Shown here: positions 8,369 to 17,050 of the stretch, in pieces
Position numbering within the stretch: the stretch's first letter is position 1
How the letters are laid out: each line of letters opens with the position of its first letter
From: Hydrotalea sandarakina
GTDB lineage: Bacteria; Bacteroidota; Bacteroidia; Chitinophagales; Chitinophagaceae
Assembly (NCBI RefSeq): GCF_003254115.1
Contig: NZ_QKZV01000010.1
Span: 17,141 to 81,140, forward strand
Reading direction: 5' to 3'
Length of the DNA: 64,000 nt
The notes under the pieces: model-generated
Told to the model about the DNA's origin: nothing
Databases searched by the model: none
Seen by the model: the letters and a program-made list of their open reading frames with translations, nothing else
Program-made: the position numbers and the translations under genes

Positions 8369-8841
8369 ATGGTAATAATCTTTTTTTGTGCTAATAGTTC
8401 GGTAGTTAAAATATTGCGCGAACATGATTTGGCATGTAGTACTCTAAATAGGAATAAAGTATGGTCGCCCGGTGTGGTAATGGTATTTACTTTTTGTAAA
8501 TGCACATAAGCAGCGGCTTCTTTCAATACGGTTAAATTATTCCATTCTGCCAGCAAGTATTTTTTTTGTAACCATTGCTGCTTATTAAAAGTGCTACCAC
8601 TTTTTTTTCCCAATGTGCGTACCAAAAAATGCTGCCTGGCTTCCAAAAGGTGTAGTACGGCTTCGTTGGTTTGCAGCATTCTTTGCAAGGTTTCAGTATG
8701 GTGGTATATGGCAATCATATACAATTTTGGCTGCATGCTTACAGCCGAAACATAAGTGCAAATATTCAGGTTAACAGTCCCTTCCCAATAGGTTGCCAAA
8801 CTATAAACCGGCAAATTGGGTAAATTCCATGGTCTTTGCAT
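8365..8841 (-). CDS. Flavin reductase family protein (FMN-binding split barrel)
   Basis: 158 residues. PVYSLATYWEGTVNLNICTYVSAVSMQPKLYMIAI is the start of the flavin-reductase-like split-barrel domain, with the usual 'S-A-x-S-x-x-P' core. Expected to bind FMN and act in NAD(P)H-dependent flavin reduction. First gene of a three-gene coupled operon with DUF2805 and the photolyase-like protein, so supplying reduced flavin to that protein is a reasonable inference. The domain is short at the C-terminus compared with the typical 170-200 residues. Confidence 0.78.
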   Translation of the reverse strand: MQRPWNLPNLPVYSLATYWEGTVNLNICTYVSAVSMQPKLYMIAIYHHTETLQRMLQTNEAVLHLLEARQHFLVRTLGKKSGSTFNKQQWLQKKYLLAEWNNLTVLKEAAAYVHLQKVNTITTPGDHTLFLFRVLHAKSCSRNILTTELLAQKKIITI

Positions 8842-9166
8842 AAGCTGATAAACCGGTTACATTTCAATTAAAAAAAGCATGATGCATTAACCCCAATTCC
8901 TTAAAAATGTTCACATTTTAAAAATTTAATTTATAAAAATGCCTTGTTTTGAGGGGGTAATTTCATTTTTGAGTATCCCTTTTTAAAAAAGAAATAAAAG
9001 GTTTAAGGGCTAATTTTTTGAATGCAATGCAATAAACCACAATGTTTACCGGTAGTGTATATATTTTTTTTACTGCTTATTTGTTTTTTGCTAAATTGGG
9101 GCTGTAACGATTATTATGTTGAAATATGCACGAATAGGGTGCAATCCAATCCTATAAGAAAAGATT
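8842..9166. other. Divergent intergenic region, no gene seen
   Basis: 325 AT-rich bases between the minus-strand flavin reductase operon and the plus-strand PAS kinase. It must hold promoters for both, but neither an exact TAnnTTTG element nor a stable hairpin was identified. A short frame at 9022-9267 overlaps the kinase in another frame and has no protein-like features, so it is not called. Confidence 0.5.
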
Positions 9167-12100
9167 ATGCAGGAGATATATCATCAAACCATATTAAATG
9201 CCCCCTTAGCCGTTTTTTTATCTACAGAAGATGGTACGGTGATAGAAGCGAATTATGCCGCTGCTAAATTATTTGGTTACGAGTTAGAGGAATTAAAAGG
9301 CATGCATAGAAGTAGTTTTATTGATCAAACCATGCCGGGTTTTGCTGAAATGTATCAAGAAAGGGCTCGTACCGGTGCCATTCATGGAAAGTTTATTGGA
9401 ATAAGAAAGAATGGCGAGCGTTTTCCTATTCAAATGTCATCTCAACTTTTTACTACTAATACCGGAGAAAAAAGAGCATCCGCCATCATTGCTGATATTT
9501 CTGAAAGTGAAAGTCAAGTTGAGAAGAACCGGCAATTAATGGATGAAATGCAGTTGATATTATCTAATACGGATGAGTCTTTTATTATTGTTGATGATCA
9601 ATTAAACATAGTGGCCTTAAATACTTCCGCTTCTATTCGTAGTGAAGAAATTTTAGGCAGGAATATAGAAGTGGGTACTCCTGTTTTAAGTTATGCTTCT
9701 CCCGAAAGATTGCCTGCTTTAAAGCAATTGTATGCCGATGTATTAGCTGGACACCCTCATAAAACGGTTATTGCAATTCCTTATAATGGTCAAAATATAT
9801 ATTATCAAATTTCTTATAAGCCCATTAAAAACGATGCAGGTGCCGTTAAACATATTATGATTAATACTGTTGACATAACCTTGCAAAAAAACATTGAAAA
9901 CCAATTGCAGGAATTGCTCAACAATTCTGAACAACTGAAAAATGCATTTGAAAAAGAAAGAAACTATTTTGTAAATAGTTTAGAACAATTGTTAGATGGG
10001 TTTGCTACCATTAATGCAGAAGGTAATGCTACTTTCATTAATGCCAATGCTAAACGATTACTGCATATATCTGAAAATCTGCAACATCCCAATGTTATTG
10101 ATGCCATTCCGGAAACGGAAAGGGCTTTGTTTGCACAGGTTGTACAGAATGCTATTGAATTAAAGCAATCCAATGTATTGGAAATATATCATGCTAAATG
10201 GAATGAGTGGATGCGCTACCGCATATATCCTAACCTGGGTGAGATTACTATTTTTTTTAGAAGCATTACGCAAGATGTTAAAAACAGACAGGCCATTGAA
10301 AATTCTGAAAAAACATATAAATACTTGTTTCAGTATAACCCACAGCCCATGTGGATTATTGATTTTGAAACCAAGCGTTTTTTGGAGGTAAATGAAACCG
10401 CCATTCAAAAATATGGATATAGCAGAGAAGAATTTATGAATATGACGGTGTACGATTTGCGTACCCAGTCTGAAGCTGAAAAATTGCAATTAGAGTGGAA
10501 ATGGACGAGAAATGTAGACGTTTATTTTGGACAATGGCAACATGTAACCAAATCCGGGAATGTTATTGATGTTGAAATTACCTCACATAAAATTACCTAT
10601 AATCAGCAGCCGGCTTCATTAATATTAATTAATGATATCACCGAAAGAATACGAACCAGAAAATTATTAGAGCAAAGTAACCAAAGGTTTGAGTATGTAT
10701 CAGAAGTATCATTCAATGCTATTTGGGATTGGGATCTTGTTTCAGGTAATATGTATTGGGGTAATGGTTACACGGAATTGTTTGGGTATGCATTAGATGA
10801 TAATAAAGGAAGCATTAGCCAATGGGAAAATCGCATACATAAAAAAGATGCTAAACGCGTAACCGAAAGTTTAAAAAAAGCCATAGCCGATGGTGCCAAT
10901 TTTTGGCAAGAATCGTATTACTATCTAAAGGCAGATGGTACATGGGCATATGTGTTGGACAGAGGTAAAATTTTAAAAGATGAAAATGGCAAACCCTACC
11001 GTATGGTTGGGGCAATGCAAGATGAAACCTTCAATAAGTACAACCAGTCTATTCAGGAAATAGAAAATATTATTTACAACTTAAATTTACAACAGCAGGT
11101 TTCATTTAAAGATGTAATTGATGTTTTATTAATTGAATTAGAAAAGTTACACCCCAATATGTTGGCTTCGGTGCTAACCTTACAAGCCGACAATACGGTG
11201 CAACATTTATCGGCCCCCCATTTACCCGAAGGTTATTTGAAAGCCATAGATGGGGCACCCATCGGTCCTGCTGCGGGGTCATGTGGTACGGCCATGTACA
11301 ATAAAGAATTGGTAGTAGTTGAAAATATTGAAGAAGATCCCCGTTGGAAATTATATAAACATGTTGCATTACAATATCAATTAAAAAGTTGTTGGAGCAT
11401 TCCTATTTTCAATAAGCACAATGCTGTATTAGGTAGCTTGGCCTTTTATTACAATGAACCTAAAAAGCCCTCTCAATTGCAATTACAAACCTTGGAGCGC
11501 ATGAGTAGGCTAATAGGTATTGTAATGGAAAATCATTACAACTATTTATTATTAGCCACCAATAAACTTCGGTATGAATTAATAGCGCAAGCCACCAGTG
11601 ATGCATTGTGGGATTGGAATCTTGAAAATAATACGGTAGAATTATTGGGAGATGGTTTTGAAAAATTATTCGGCTATCCATCAGAGGTTTTACAACGTGA
11701 TAGAGATTTTTGGACCGGTCACATTCATCCCGAAGATTTGCCCGAGCTACTAGAGCGAGAAAAAGCTGCGTTTAAAAATACCAAGCAAACTATATGGGAA
11801 GCAGAATATCGGTTTAAAAAAAGTAATGGACAATATGCATATGTGCGGGATAAAGGTTTCATAATACGTGAAGAAGATGGCAGGGTGTCGAGAATGATTG
11901 GTGCAACAGAAGATATTTCGTTGCGCAAATTGAATGAAGAGGAATTAAAGCGGCTTTCAATGGTAGCAAAAGGAACTACCAATGCCGTAATTATTACCGA
12001 TGCACAAGAAAATATTACTTATGTAAATGAAGCTTTTACTAAAATAACCGGTTATACCTTAAAAGAAAGTTTAGGTAATAATCCTCGTTTTTTACAAGGT

Positions 12101-13339
12101 CCACAATCCGATGCAGCAGCTATTGCTTACATGCGGCAACAAATTAATGCACAACAACCTTTTGAGTGTGAAATACTGAATTATACAAAACAAGGAACCC
12201 CTATTTGGTTGCATATACAAGCACAACCTATTTTTAATGAGCATAAACAATTGATTCAATATTTTGCCATTGAAACGGATATAACCGAAGCCAAAAAAAC
12301 ACAGGAAGCCCTTCGATTAGAAGAAGAAAAATATAAACAATTATTCAACACCAACCCGGCATCAATTTTTATATGGGATATAAATACCCTGCAAATTTTA
12401 GATATGAATGAAACCGGTATTAGTGAATATGGCTATTCGCGTAAGGAGTTATTGAAAATGACTATACTTGATTTAAGACCTTCAACAGAATATAATACTT
12501 TGCGACAATTTATTGATGAATTTAAACATTCCGATAAAAAGAAGCATGTTCAAGTATGGCAGCATGTTAAAAAAAATGGGGAACTGATGCAAATGGAAAT
12601 TGCTTCACACAAAATTATATATGAAGGTAAAGAATGTGTAATGGGCATTGGTACAAATATTACGGAACGATTAGCCTTGGAAGCTAAATTAGCGGAAGAA
12701 CAAGCGCAAAGACGTAATCAAGTAATTGAAGCAGAAATAGCCGCCCAAGAAAAAGAAAGACAAGAAATTGGTCGCGAGTTACACGATAATGTTAACCAAA
12801 TACTTACCGCCAGTCGTATTTATGTTGAAATGGCCAGAAAGGCACACCCGGAAGATGATGAGTTGTTGCAACAATCATCCTGGTATATTATTCAGGCCAT
12901 TAAAGAGATTCGGAAACTTTCGAAGGCTTTAATTAATCCCGTTGATAAAGATGTTAGTTTAAAAGAAGCCATTCGGAAATTGGTGGCCGATATGTCTTTG
13001 TTGTTGAATGAGGGCGTAGAAATTGATTTATCGCATTTCAATGAAAAAGACTTGGAAGAAAAGTTTCGTTTAAACTTATACCGGATTGTACAAGAACAAT
13101 TAACCAATATTAGTAAGCATGCAGAAGCCACTCAGGTAAAAATTCAATTAAAGCGCACCGCAAAACTGATTGCTTTGCGTATTGAAGATAACGGTAAGGG
13201 CTTTAATGTTAATCAGGTAAAATCAGGCATCGGGTTAAATAATATTCGTAAAAGAACGGAGATGTATAAAGGCCGGTTTGAAATAGAAAGTGAACCGGGA
13301 AAAGGTACTGTTTTAAAAGTTGATTTTTTAAACGTATAA
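9167..13339 (+). CDS. Large soluble multi-PAS/GAF sensor histidine kinase
   Basis: 1390 residues, no transmembrane helix, so cytoplasmic. Domains in order by eye: PAS about 1-120, 125-240, 266-370, 384-500 and 508-625, GAF 640-795, PAS 803-920, 930-1045 and 1056-1175. The transmitter follows: HisKA_3-type dimerisation helix with ERQEIGRELHDNVNQIL (about 1198-1212) and a HATPase_c domain with LTNISKHAEATQV, DNGKGF and GIGLNNI. The NarL/DegS-type transmitter predicts a LuxR/NarL response-regulator partner, but none is adjacent. PAS 7 carries GNNPRFLQGPQSD, which resembles the LOV motif but has Pro where photoactive LOV domains have the flavin-linked Cys. Confidence 0.92.
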   Translation: MQEIYHQTILNAPLAVFLSTEDGTVIEANYAAAKLFGYELEELKGMHRSSFIDQTMPGFAEMYQERARTGAIHGKFIGIRKNGERFPIQMSSQLFTTNTGEKRASAIIADISESESQVEKNRQLMDEMQLILSNTDESFIIVDDQLNIVALNTSASIRSEEILGRNIEVGTPVLSYASPERLPALKQLYADVLAGHPHKTVIAIPYNGQNIYYQISYKPIKNDAGAVKHIMINTVDITLQKNIENQLQELLNNSEQLKNAFEKERNYFVNSLEQLLDGFATINAEGNATFINANAKRLLHISENLQHPNVIDAIPETERALFAQVVQNAIELKQSNVLEIYHAKWNEWMRYRIYPNLGEITIFFRSITQDVKNRQAIENSEKTYKYLFQYNPQPMWIIDFETKRFLEVNETAIQKYGYSREEFMNMTVYDLRTQSEAEKLQLEWKWTRNVDVYFGQWQHVTKSGNVIDVEITSHKITYNQQPASLILINDITERIRTRKLLEQSNQRFEYVSEVSFNAIWDWDLVSGNMYWGNGYTELFGYALDDNKGSISQWENRIHKKDAKRVTESLKKAIADGANFWQESYYYLKADGTWAYVLDRGKILKDENGKPYRMVGAMQDETFNKYNQSIQEIENIIYNLNLQQQVSFKDVIDVLLIELEKLHPNMLASVLTLQADNTVQHLSAPHLPEGYLKAIDGAPIGPAAGSCGTAMYNKELVVVENIEEDPRWKLYKHVALQYQLKSCWSIPIFNKHNAVLGSLAFYYNEPKKPSQLQLQTLERMSRLIGIVMENHYNYLLLATNKLRYELIAQATSDALWDWNLENNTVELLGDGFEKLFGYPSEVLQRDRDFWTGHIHPEDLPELLEREKAAFKNTKQTIWEAEYRFKKSNGQYAYVRDKGFIIREEDGRVSRMIGATEDISLRKLNEEELKRLSMVAKGTTNAVIITDAQENITYVNEAFTKITGYTLKESLGNNPRFLQGPQSDAAAIAYMRQQINAQQPFECEILNYTKQGTPIWLHIQAQPIFNEHKQLIQYFAIETDITEAKKTQEALRLEEEKYKQLFNTNPASIFIWDINTLQILDMNETGISEYGYSRKELLKMTILDLRPSTEYNTLRQFIDEFKHSDKKKHVQVWQHVKKNGELMQMEIASHKIIYEGKECVMGIGTNITERLALEAKLAEEQAQRRNQVIEAEIAAQEKERQEIGRELHDNVNQILTASRIYVEMARKAHPEDDELLQQSSWYIIQAIKEIRKLSKALINPVDKDVSLKEAIRKLVADMSLLLNEGVEIDLSHFNEKDLEEKFRLNLYRIVQEQLTNISKHAEATQVKIQLKRTAKLIALRIEDNGKGFNVNQVKSGIGLNNIRKRTEMYKGRFEIESEPGKGTVLKVDFLNV

Positions 13340-13383
13340 GTTGTTTAGGGCTATTTACAAGAATAGGGTTTCAATGGTTGTGG

Positions 13384-14160
13384 TTAACCAAAAATTCCTT
13401 TTATTAACCCCCCGTCTACAGCAATGGTTTGGCCGGTAATATAACCTGCTTCTTTACTTAACAGCCATAGTGCTAATTGCGCAAATTCGGTTGCGTTACC
13501 CAAACGTTTAACGGGTATTTTGTCGTTTTCCTGTTGCTGAATGATATGAATGTCTGCACCTGTTTGCGCTTGCTTCTTTTTAAAAACACGTTCAATGGCA
13601 GGGGTATTATGTGGTCCTGGGGCAAGAATATTACAGGTAATTCCTTTGTGGGCATATTCGTTGGAAACTGTTTTGGCAAACCCTGTAACAGCCAACCTAA
13701 AAGCGGTACTTAACACTAAATTATCCATTGGTTCTTTAACGGTAGCACTTTCTATAAAAACTATACGACCATAACCTTGCTGTTCTAAATGGGGTAAAAT
13801 AGCTTTCATAAATTTCACTTTCCATCTTAGTAATAATTGATAGGCCATATCCCATTGTTCCATGGTAGTTTCTGCAATAGTTGCAGCAGGTGGGCCGCCG
13901 GCATTCATACATATACCCGATATGTAGGCCGATTGGGCTAATTGAATAAATGCATTAAGTGTTGCTTCGTCGCTAATATCACCAACTACAAATTGAACTT
14001 GGTTGGGGAATTGGCTTTGTAGTGCTTGTAATTTTTCCACACTTCTTCCAACGGTAATAACGGATTCGCCTTGTTGTAATAATTGTAATGCAATGGCTTG
14101 CCCTAATCCTGATCCGGCACCGCCTACTATATAATGTCTTTTGGTGTTGTTGTTATTCAT
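13384..14160 (-). CDS. SDR-fold protein with non-canonical active site
   Basis: 258 residues with the full short-chain dehydrogenase architecture: cofactor-loop GGAGSGLG (canonical TGxxxGxG), VVGDISD, CMNAGGPP (NAG), IESATV with the catalytic-site Ser, PGPHNTP and AVDGGLIKG. The Ser-x12-Tyr-x3-Lys triad is not intact: counting from the Ser of ESATV, the Tyr position is Ser (in NLVLSTAF) and the Lys position is Arg (FRLAV). This divergent pattern belongs to a subset of SDR proteins of unknown substrate. Its start overlaps the kinase stop by 4 bases (ATGA), so it is co-translated with the NtrC-type system and may be functionally linked. Confidence 0.82.
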   Translation of the reverse strand: MNNNNTKRHYIVGGAGSGLGQAIALQLLQQGESVITVGRSVEKLQALQSQFPNQVQFVVGDISDEATLNAFIQLAQSAYISGICMNAGGPPAATIAETTMEQWDMAYQLLLRWKVKFMKAILPHLEQQGYGRIVFIESATVKEPMDNLVLSTAFRLAVTGFAKTVSNEYAHKGITCNILAPGPHNTPAIERVFKKKQAQTGADIHIIQQQENDKIPVKRLGNATEFAQLALWLLSKEAGYITGQTIAVDGGLIKGIFG

Positions 14161-15494
14161 GTGACATTATTAAAATACAAAGTAAAAATACTTCCTTTGC
14201 CCGAAATAGAATGCACTTGAATATCGCCTTTATGTAATAGCATAATTTGCTTGCAAAGACTTAGGCCAATGCCGTTGCCATTTTTTTTGGTAGTAAAAAA
14301 TGGAATAAAAATTTTGTCCTTTATTTCCTCATCAATACCCTGTCCATTGTCAATTACTTTAATGGTTGTTCCATCCTCATGTTGTTCAGCCTTTATATGC
14401 AATAGGGGTTCCTGCGTACATTTTAATGCCTCCAAAGCATTGGTAATTAAGTTAATGAATACTTGTTCCAATAAATCGTTATCGCCCAATACTATTAAAT
14501 CAATCGGGTGAACAGAGATTTGCCAATCTATGTTTTTGGCATTTAGTGTAGGGCGCATTAACAAGTCAATATGTTCTAAAATCCGTTGAACAGAAATTGG
14601 CCCTTTTTTCAATTGTTGTATGGCATTTAAATTTCTATACACTTGTGCAAATCTCAGTAAGCCATCACTACGTCTTTTTATTGTTTCAATGCCGGTTATA
14701 ACATCAATGTCTTTTTCATTGTTAAAAGTTTGTTGCTCATGGTAGTTTTGTAGTAATGTATCTGCTAATGAAGAAATGGGAGCAACAGAGTTCATTATTT
14801 CATGTGTCATTACATTTAATAAACTATTCCAAGCTTTTGCTTCTGTTTCTTCCACCACATGGTTAATATTCTGAAATACCAATAGCTTTTGCGTACTATC
14901 AGCTGTTTTAAAAGTTGTGGCCGTTATTAATATTTTTGTTTTGGTATTTTGTTGTTGCGTTTCTATTAGTTTGCTTTCACCCGGTAATAGGGTTGTAATA
15001 TTATCATAAAGAATAGGGTCTCTTTTTGAAATGCCTTTTAAATTTTTTATGTAAGGTATTTGTATTATTTTTTTGAGTGCTTCATTCATCCATTGTACTT
15101 CTTCAGTTGCTGTATTATAGGCTAATATGCCGGTATTAATCAGCGCCAACATTTTTTCAAGGTATTGTGCATGTAGCTCTTTTTCGCGGCTTAGTTGCTT
15201 AAATACTTGATTAATATTATTAAAGCTTTGCCTTAATGGTTTTAAATGAGACGGAGTTGCTGCTAAATTAAAGTAACGGGTAAAGTCTTTATAGTGAATG
15301 GCTTCCGAAAATTCTGCAATTTCTTTATCAATTTTTTTATAAAAGAAAATGATTTTGACGGCAATGAATAATATAAGTAAAAAGCATCCAATTGAAAATA
15401 GGTAGTGTTTTTGTAGGAATAGCCATGTACCTGCACCGGCAGCTAATACTAATAGCAAACAGCTTAAAGCAATATAAGTGGTAATTTTAGTCAA
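14157..15494 (-). CDS. Sensor histidine kinase (NtrY-like), partner of the adjacent NtrC-type regulator
   Basis: 445 residues. Two N-terminal transmembrane helices (about 5-27 and 33-52), a PAS-like region (about 100-220), then the transmitter: H-box [15 protein letters not shown]-box [20 protein letters not shown], a catalytic loop [16 protein letters not shown] and [12 protein letters not shown] at the end. The HEIMN form of the H-box is typical of NtrY-like kinases in Bacteroidota. The gene overlaps the regulator gene upstream by 8 bases and the SDR gene downstream by 4, forming a regulator-kinase-SDR operon. Confidence 0.9.
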   Translation of the reverse strand: MTKITTYIALSCLLLVLAAGAGTWLFLQKHYLFSIGCFLLILFIAVKIIFFYKKIDKEIAEFSEAIHYKDFTRYFNLAATPSHLKPLRQSFNNINQVFKQLSREKELHAQYLEKMLALINTGILAYNTATEEVQWMNEALKKIIQIPYIKNLKGISKRDPILYDNITTLLPGESKLIETQQQNTKTKILITATTFKTADSTQKLLVFQNINHVVEETEAKAWNSLLNVMTHEIMNSVAPISSLADTLLQNYHEQQTFNNEKDIDVITGIETIKRRSDGLLRFAQVYRNLNAIQQLKKGPISVQRILEHIDLLMRPTLNAKNIDWQISVHPIDLIVLGDNDLLEQVFINLITNALEALKCTQEPLLHIKAEQHEDGTTIKVIDNGQGIDEEIKDKIFIPFFTTKKNGNGIGLSLCKQIMLLHKGDIQVHSISGKGSIFTLYFNNVT

Positions 15495-16827
15495 TATCGT
15501 ATTTGTTTAATCTTCTGTATAGTGCAGTGCGGGTGATGCCAAGTTCTTTTGCGGCTTTTGAAATGTTGCCATTATTATTTTCAATGGCTTTTAAAATAGC
15601 CTTTTTTTCTACGTTACTTAAAGTGTCGTTTTTTTCCAGTTCAACCGTTTTTTCAATAGGTGAGTATATAATATCTTGTTCTGTTATCATGTTACTATCG
15701 GCCATAATTACAGCACGCTCAATTATATACTGTAATTCCCTAACATTTCCGGGAAATGCATACTGTTGTAGTTTTTTAATTGCCGATTGATGTAATTGAG
15801 TAGGTGGCTTTAAATATTTTTGGCTATACACCTCTAAAAAATAATTGGCTAAAGGCACAACATCTTCTTTTCTATTGCGCAATGGTGGAATAATAATTTC
15901 AACCGTATTAATTCTGTATATTAAATCTTTCCTGAACTTACTTTCATTTGATAGGTCCTGAATGCTGATATTCGTTGCACAAATTAAACGGATATCTATT
16001 GCCGTAGGTTCATTACTGCCTAATTTAGTTACCTGCCTGTTTTGAAGTACCGTTAAAAGTTTAGCTTGTTGTTGTAAGCTAATGTTTCCTATTTCATCTA
16101 AGAATAGCGTACCCCCATTAGCGGCTTCAAACCTGCCTAATCTGTCCTCTTTCGCATCGGTGAATGCACCCTTTTTATATCCAAACAATTCACTTTCAAA
16201 TAATGATTCCGTTAATGCACCAACATCAACTTTTATAAAAGGCGACTTATTTCGTAGTGATTGTTCATGTATGGCTTTGGCAATTAAATCCTTACCGGTA
16301 CCATTTTCACCCAGTATTAAAATATTGGCATCGGTAGGTGCTACTTTTTCAATTTTTAAAAAAACTTCTTGCAACACTTCACTTTGCCCAATAATAGTAG
16401 TATTGCTGGAATGTTTTGTGTTTTGCTTCTTTGTTTTTTCGGTTGTAGGTATTGAATGATAAATGGTCTGTAATAATTTTTCATTGTTCCAGGGCTTAAC
16501 AATAAAATCGGTAGCGCCTTCTTTCAACGAGCGTATGGCTAAATCAATGGCACCATAAGCTGTTATCATAATTACACTAGTATCAGGATATTTTGATTTT
16601 ATTTTTTGTAACCAATAAATGCCTTCATTGCCGGAATGAATAACACTTTTAAAATTCATATCAAGTAAAATGACATCAAACTTTTTTGTTGCCAGTAAGG
16701 AAGGTATTTGTTCCGGATTTTTTTCTGTTGTTACAGTTGCTCCGGTTGATCGCAATAAATAACTCACGGCTGTTAAAACATCCGTATCATCATCTATTAC
16801 TAAAATTTGAATGGGCGGTAATTTCAT
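15487..16827 (-). CDS. NtrC-family sigma-54-dependent response regulator
   Basis: 446 residues. Receiver domain (1-125) with DDDTDV acidic pocket and phospho-acceptor VILLDMNF. The AAA+ domain (about 150-380) has Walker A GENGTGKD, the sigma-54 contact loop as KGAFTDA instead of GAFTGA, Walker B GGTLFLDEIGN, and the arginine-finger region. A C-terminal Fis-type HTH (NISKAAKELGITRTALYRRL) completes it. Transcribed away from the exporter operon that starts 224 bases upstream. The tandem operator between them is the likely target, making this the activator of the exporter; that link is inference from position. Confidence 0.92.
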   Translation of the reverse strand: MKLPPIQILVIDDDTDVLTAVSYLLRSTGATVTTEKNPEQIPSLLATKKFDVILLDMNFKSVIHSGNEGIYWLQKIKSKYPDTSVIMITAYGAIDLAIRSLKEGATDFIVKPWNNEKLLQTIYHSIPTTEKTKKQNTKHSSNTTIIGQSEVLQEVFLKIEKVAPTDANILILGENGTGKDLIAKAIHEQSLRNKSPFIKVDVGALTESLFESELFGYKKGAFTDAKEDRLGRFEAANGGTLFLDEIGNISLQQQAKLLTVLQNRQVTKLGSNEPTAIDIRLICATNISIQDLSNESKFRKDLIYRINTVEIIIPPLRNRKEDVVPLANYFLEVYSQKYLKPPTQLHQSAIKKLQQYAFPGNVRELQYIIERAVIMADSNMITEQDIIYSPIEKTVELEKNDTLSNVEKKAILKAIENNNGNISKAAKELGITRTALYRRLNKYDID

Positions 16828-16853
16828 TCCCTTTAACCTATATTTAATTCAAT

Positions 16854-16861
16854 CAAAAATA
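16854..16861 (-). promoter_or_regulatory. Candidate -7 element for the NtrC operon
   Basis: On the minus strand the sequence reads TATTTTTG, matching the Bacteroidota -7 consensus TAnnTTTG, 27 bases before the regulator start codon. No good TTTG is found at the expected -33 distance, so this is tentative. Confidence 0.3.
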
Positions 16862-16924
16862 ACAGCTTTGTGGCAATGTTTACAGTAATAGCCACTACAT
16901 TCTTACTGCTTGAATAAAGTGTAA

Positions 16925-16963
16925 CAAAAGCGAACAGTGTTTGTATCAAAAGCGGACACTGTT
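16925..16963. promoter_or_regulatory. Tandem operator, likely upstream activator sites for the NtrC-type regulator
   Basis: Two 17-nt direct repeats, CAAAAGCGAACAGTGTT (16925-16941) and CAAAAGCGGACACTGTT (16947-16963), differing at two positions and spaced 22 bp start to start, about two helical turns. Each contains an AACA/TGTT-like inverted half, as expected for a Fis-type HTH dimer. They lie between the divergent regulator and exporter genes, about 90-125 bases before the exporter start. Confidence 0.65.
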
Positions 16964-17011
16964 GGTAAGTAAGTTACAAACTATCTATTGAAAATCAATG
17001 CATTATAATTC

Positions 17012-17025
17012 TGGCATTCTTTTGC
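17012..17025 (+). promoter_or_regulatory. Weak sigma-54-like promoter candidate for the exporter operon
   Basis: TGGCATTCTTTTGC resembles the -24/-12 sigma-54 pattern TGGCACG-N4-TTGC, but the spacing between GG and GC is 9 rather than the usual 10 bases. It lies 26 bases before the adaptor start codon and about 50 bases after the tandem operator, the right geometry for enhancer activation. The short spacing lowers confidence. Confidence 0.35.
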
Positions 17026-17050
17026 TTTATAGTTTTCAGACCTAAAAATT

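Noticed and set aside
9022..9267. 81-codon frame upstream of and overlapping the PAS kinase
   Set aside because: It overlaps the kinase N-terminus by about 100 bases in another frame and shows only low-complexity hydrophobic and random sequence.
12070..12115. Photoactive LOV domain in the PAS kinase
   Set aside because: The required Cys of the NCRFLQ motif is Pro here, so a LOV photocycle is not expected.
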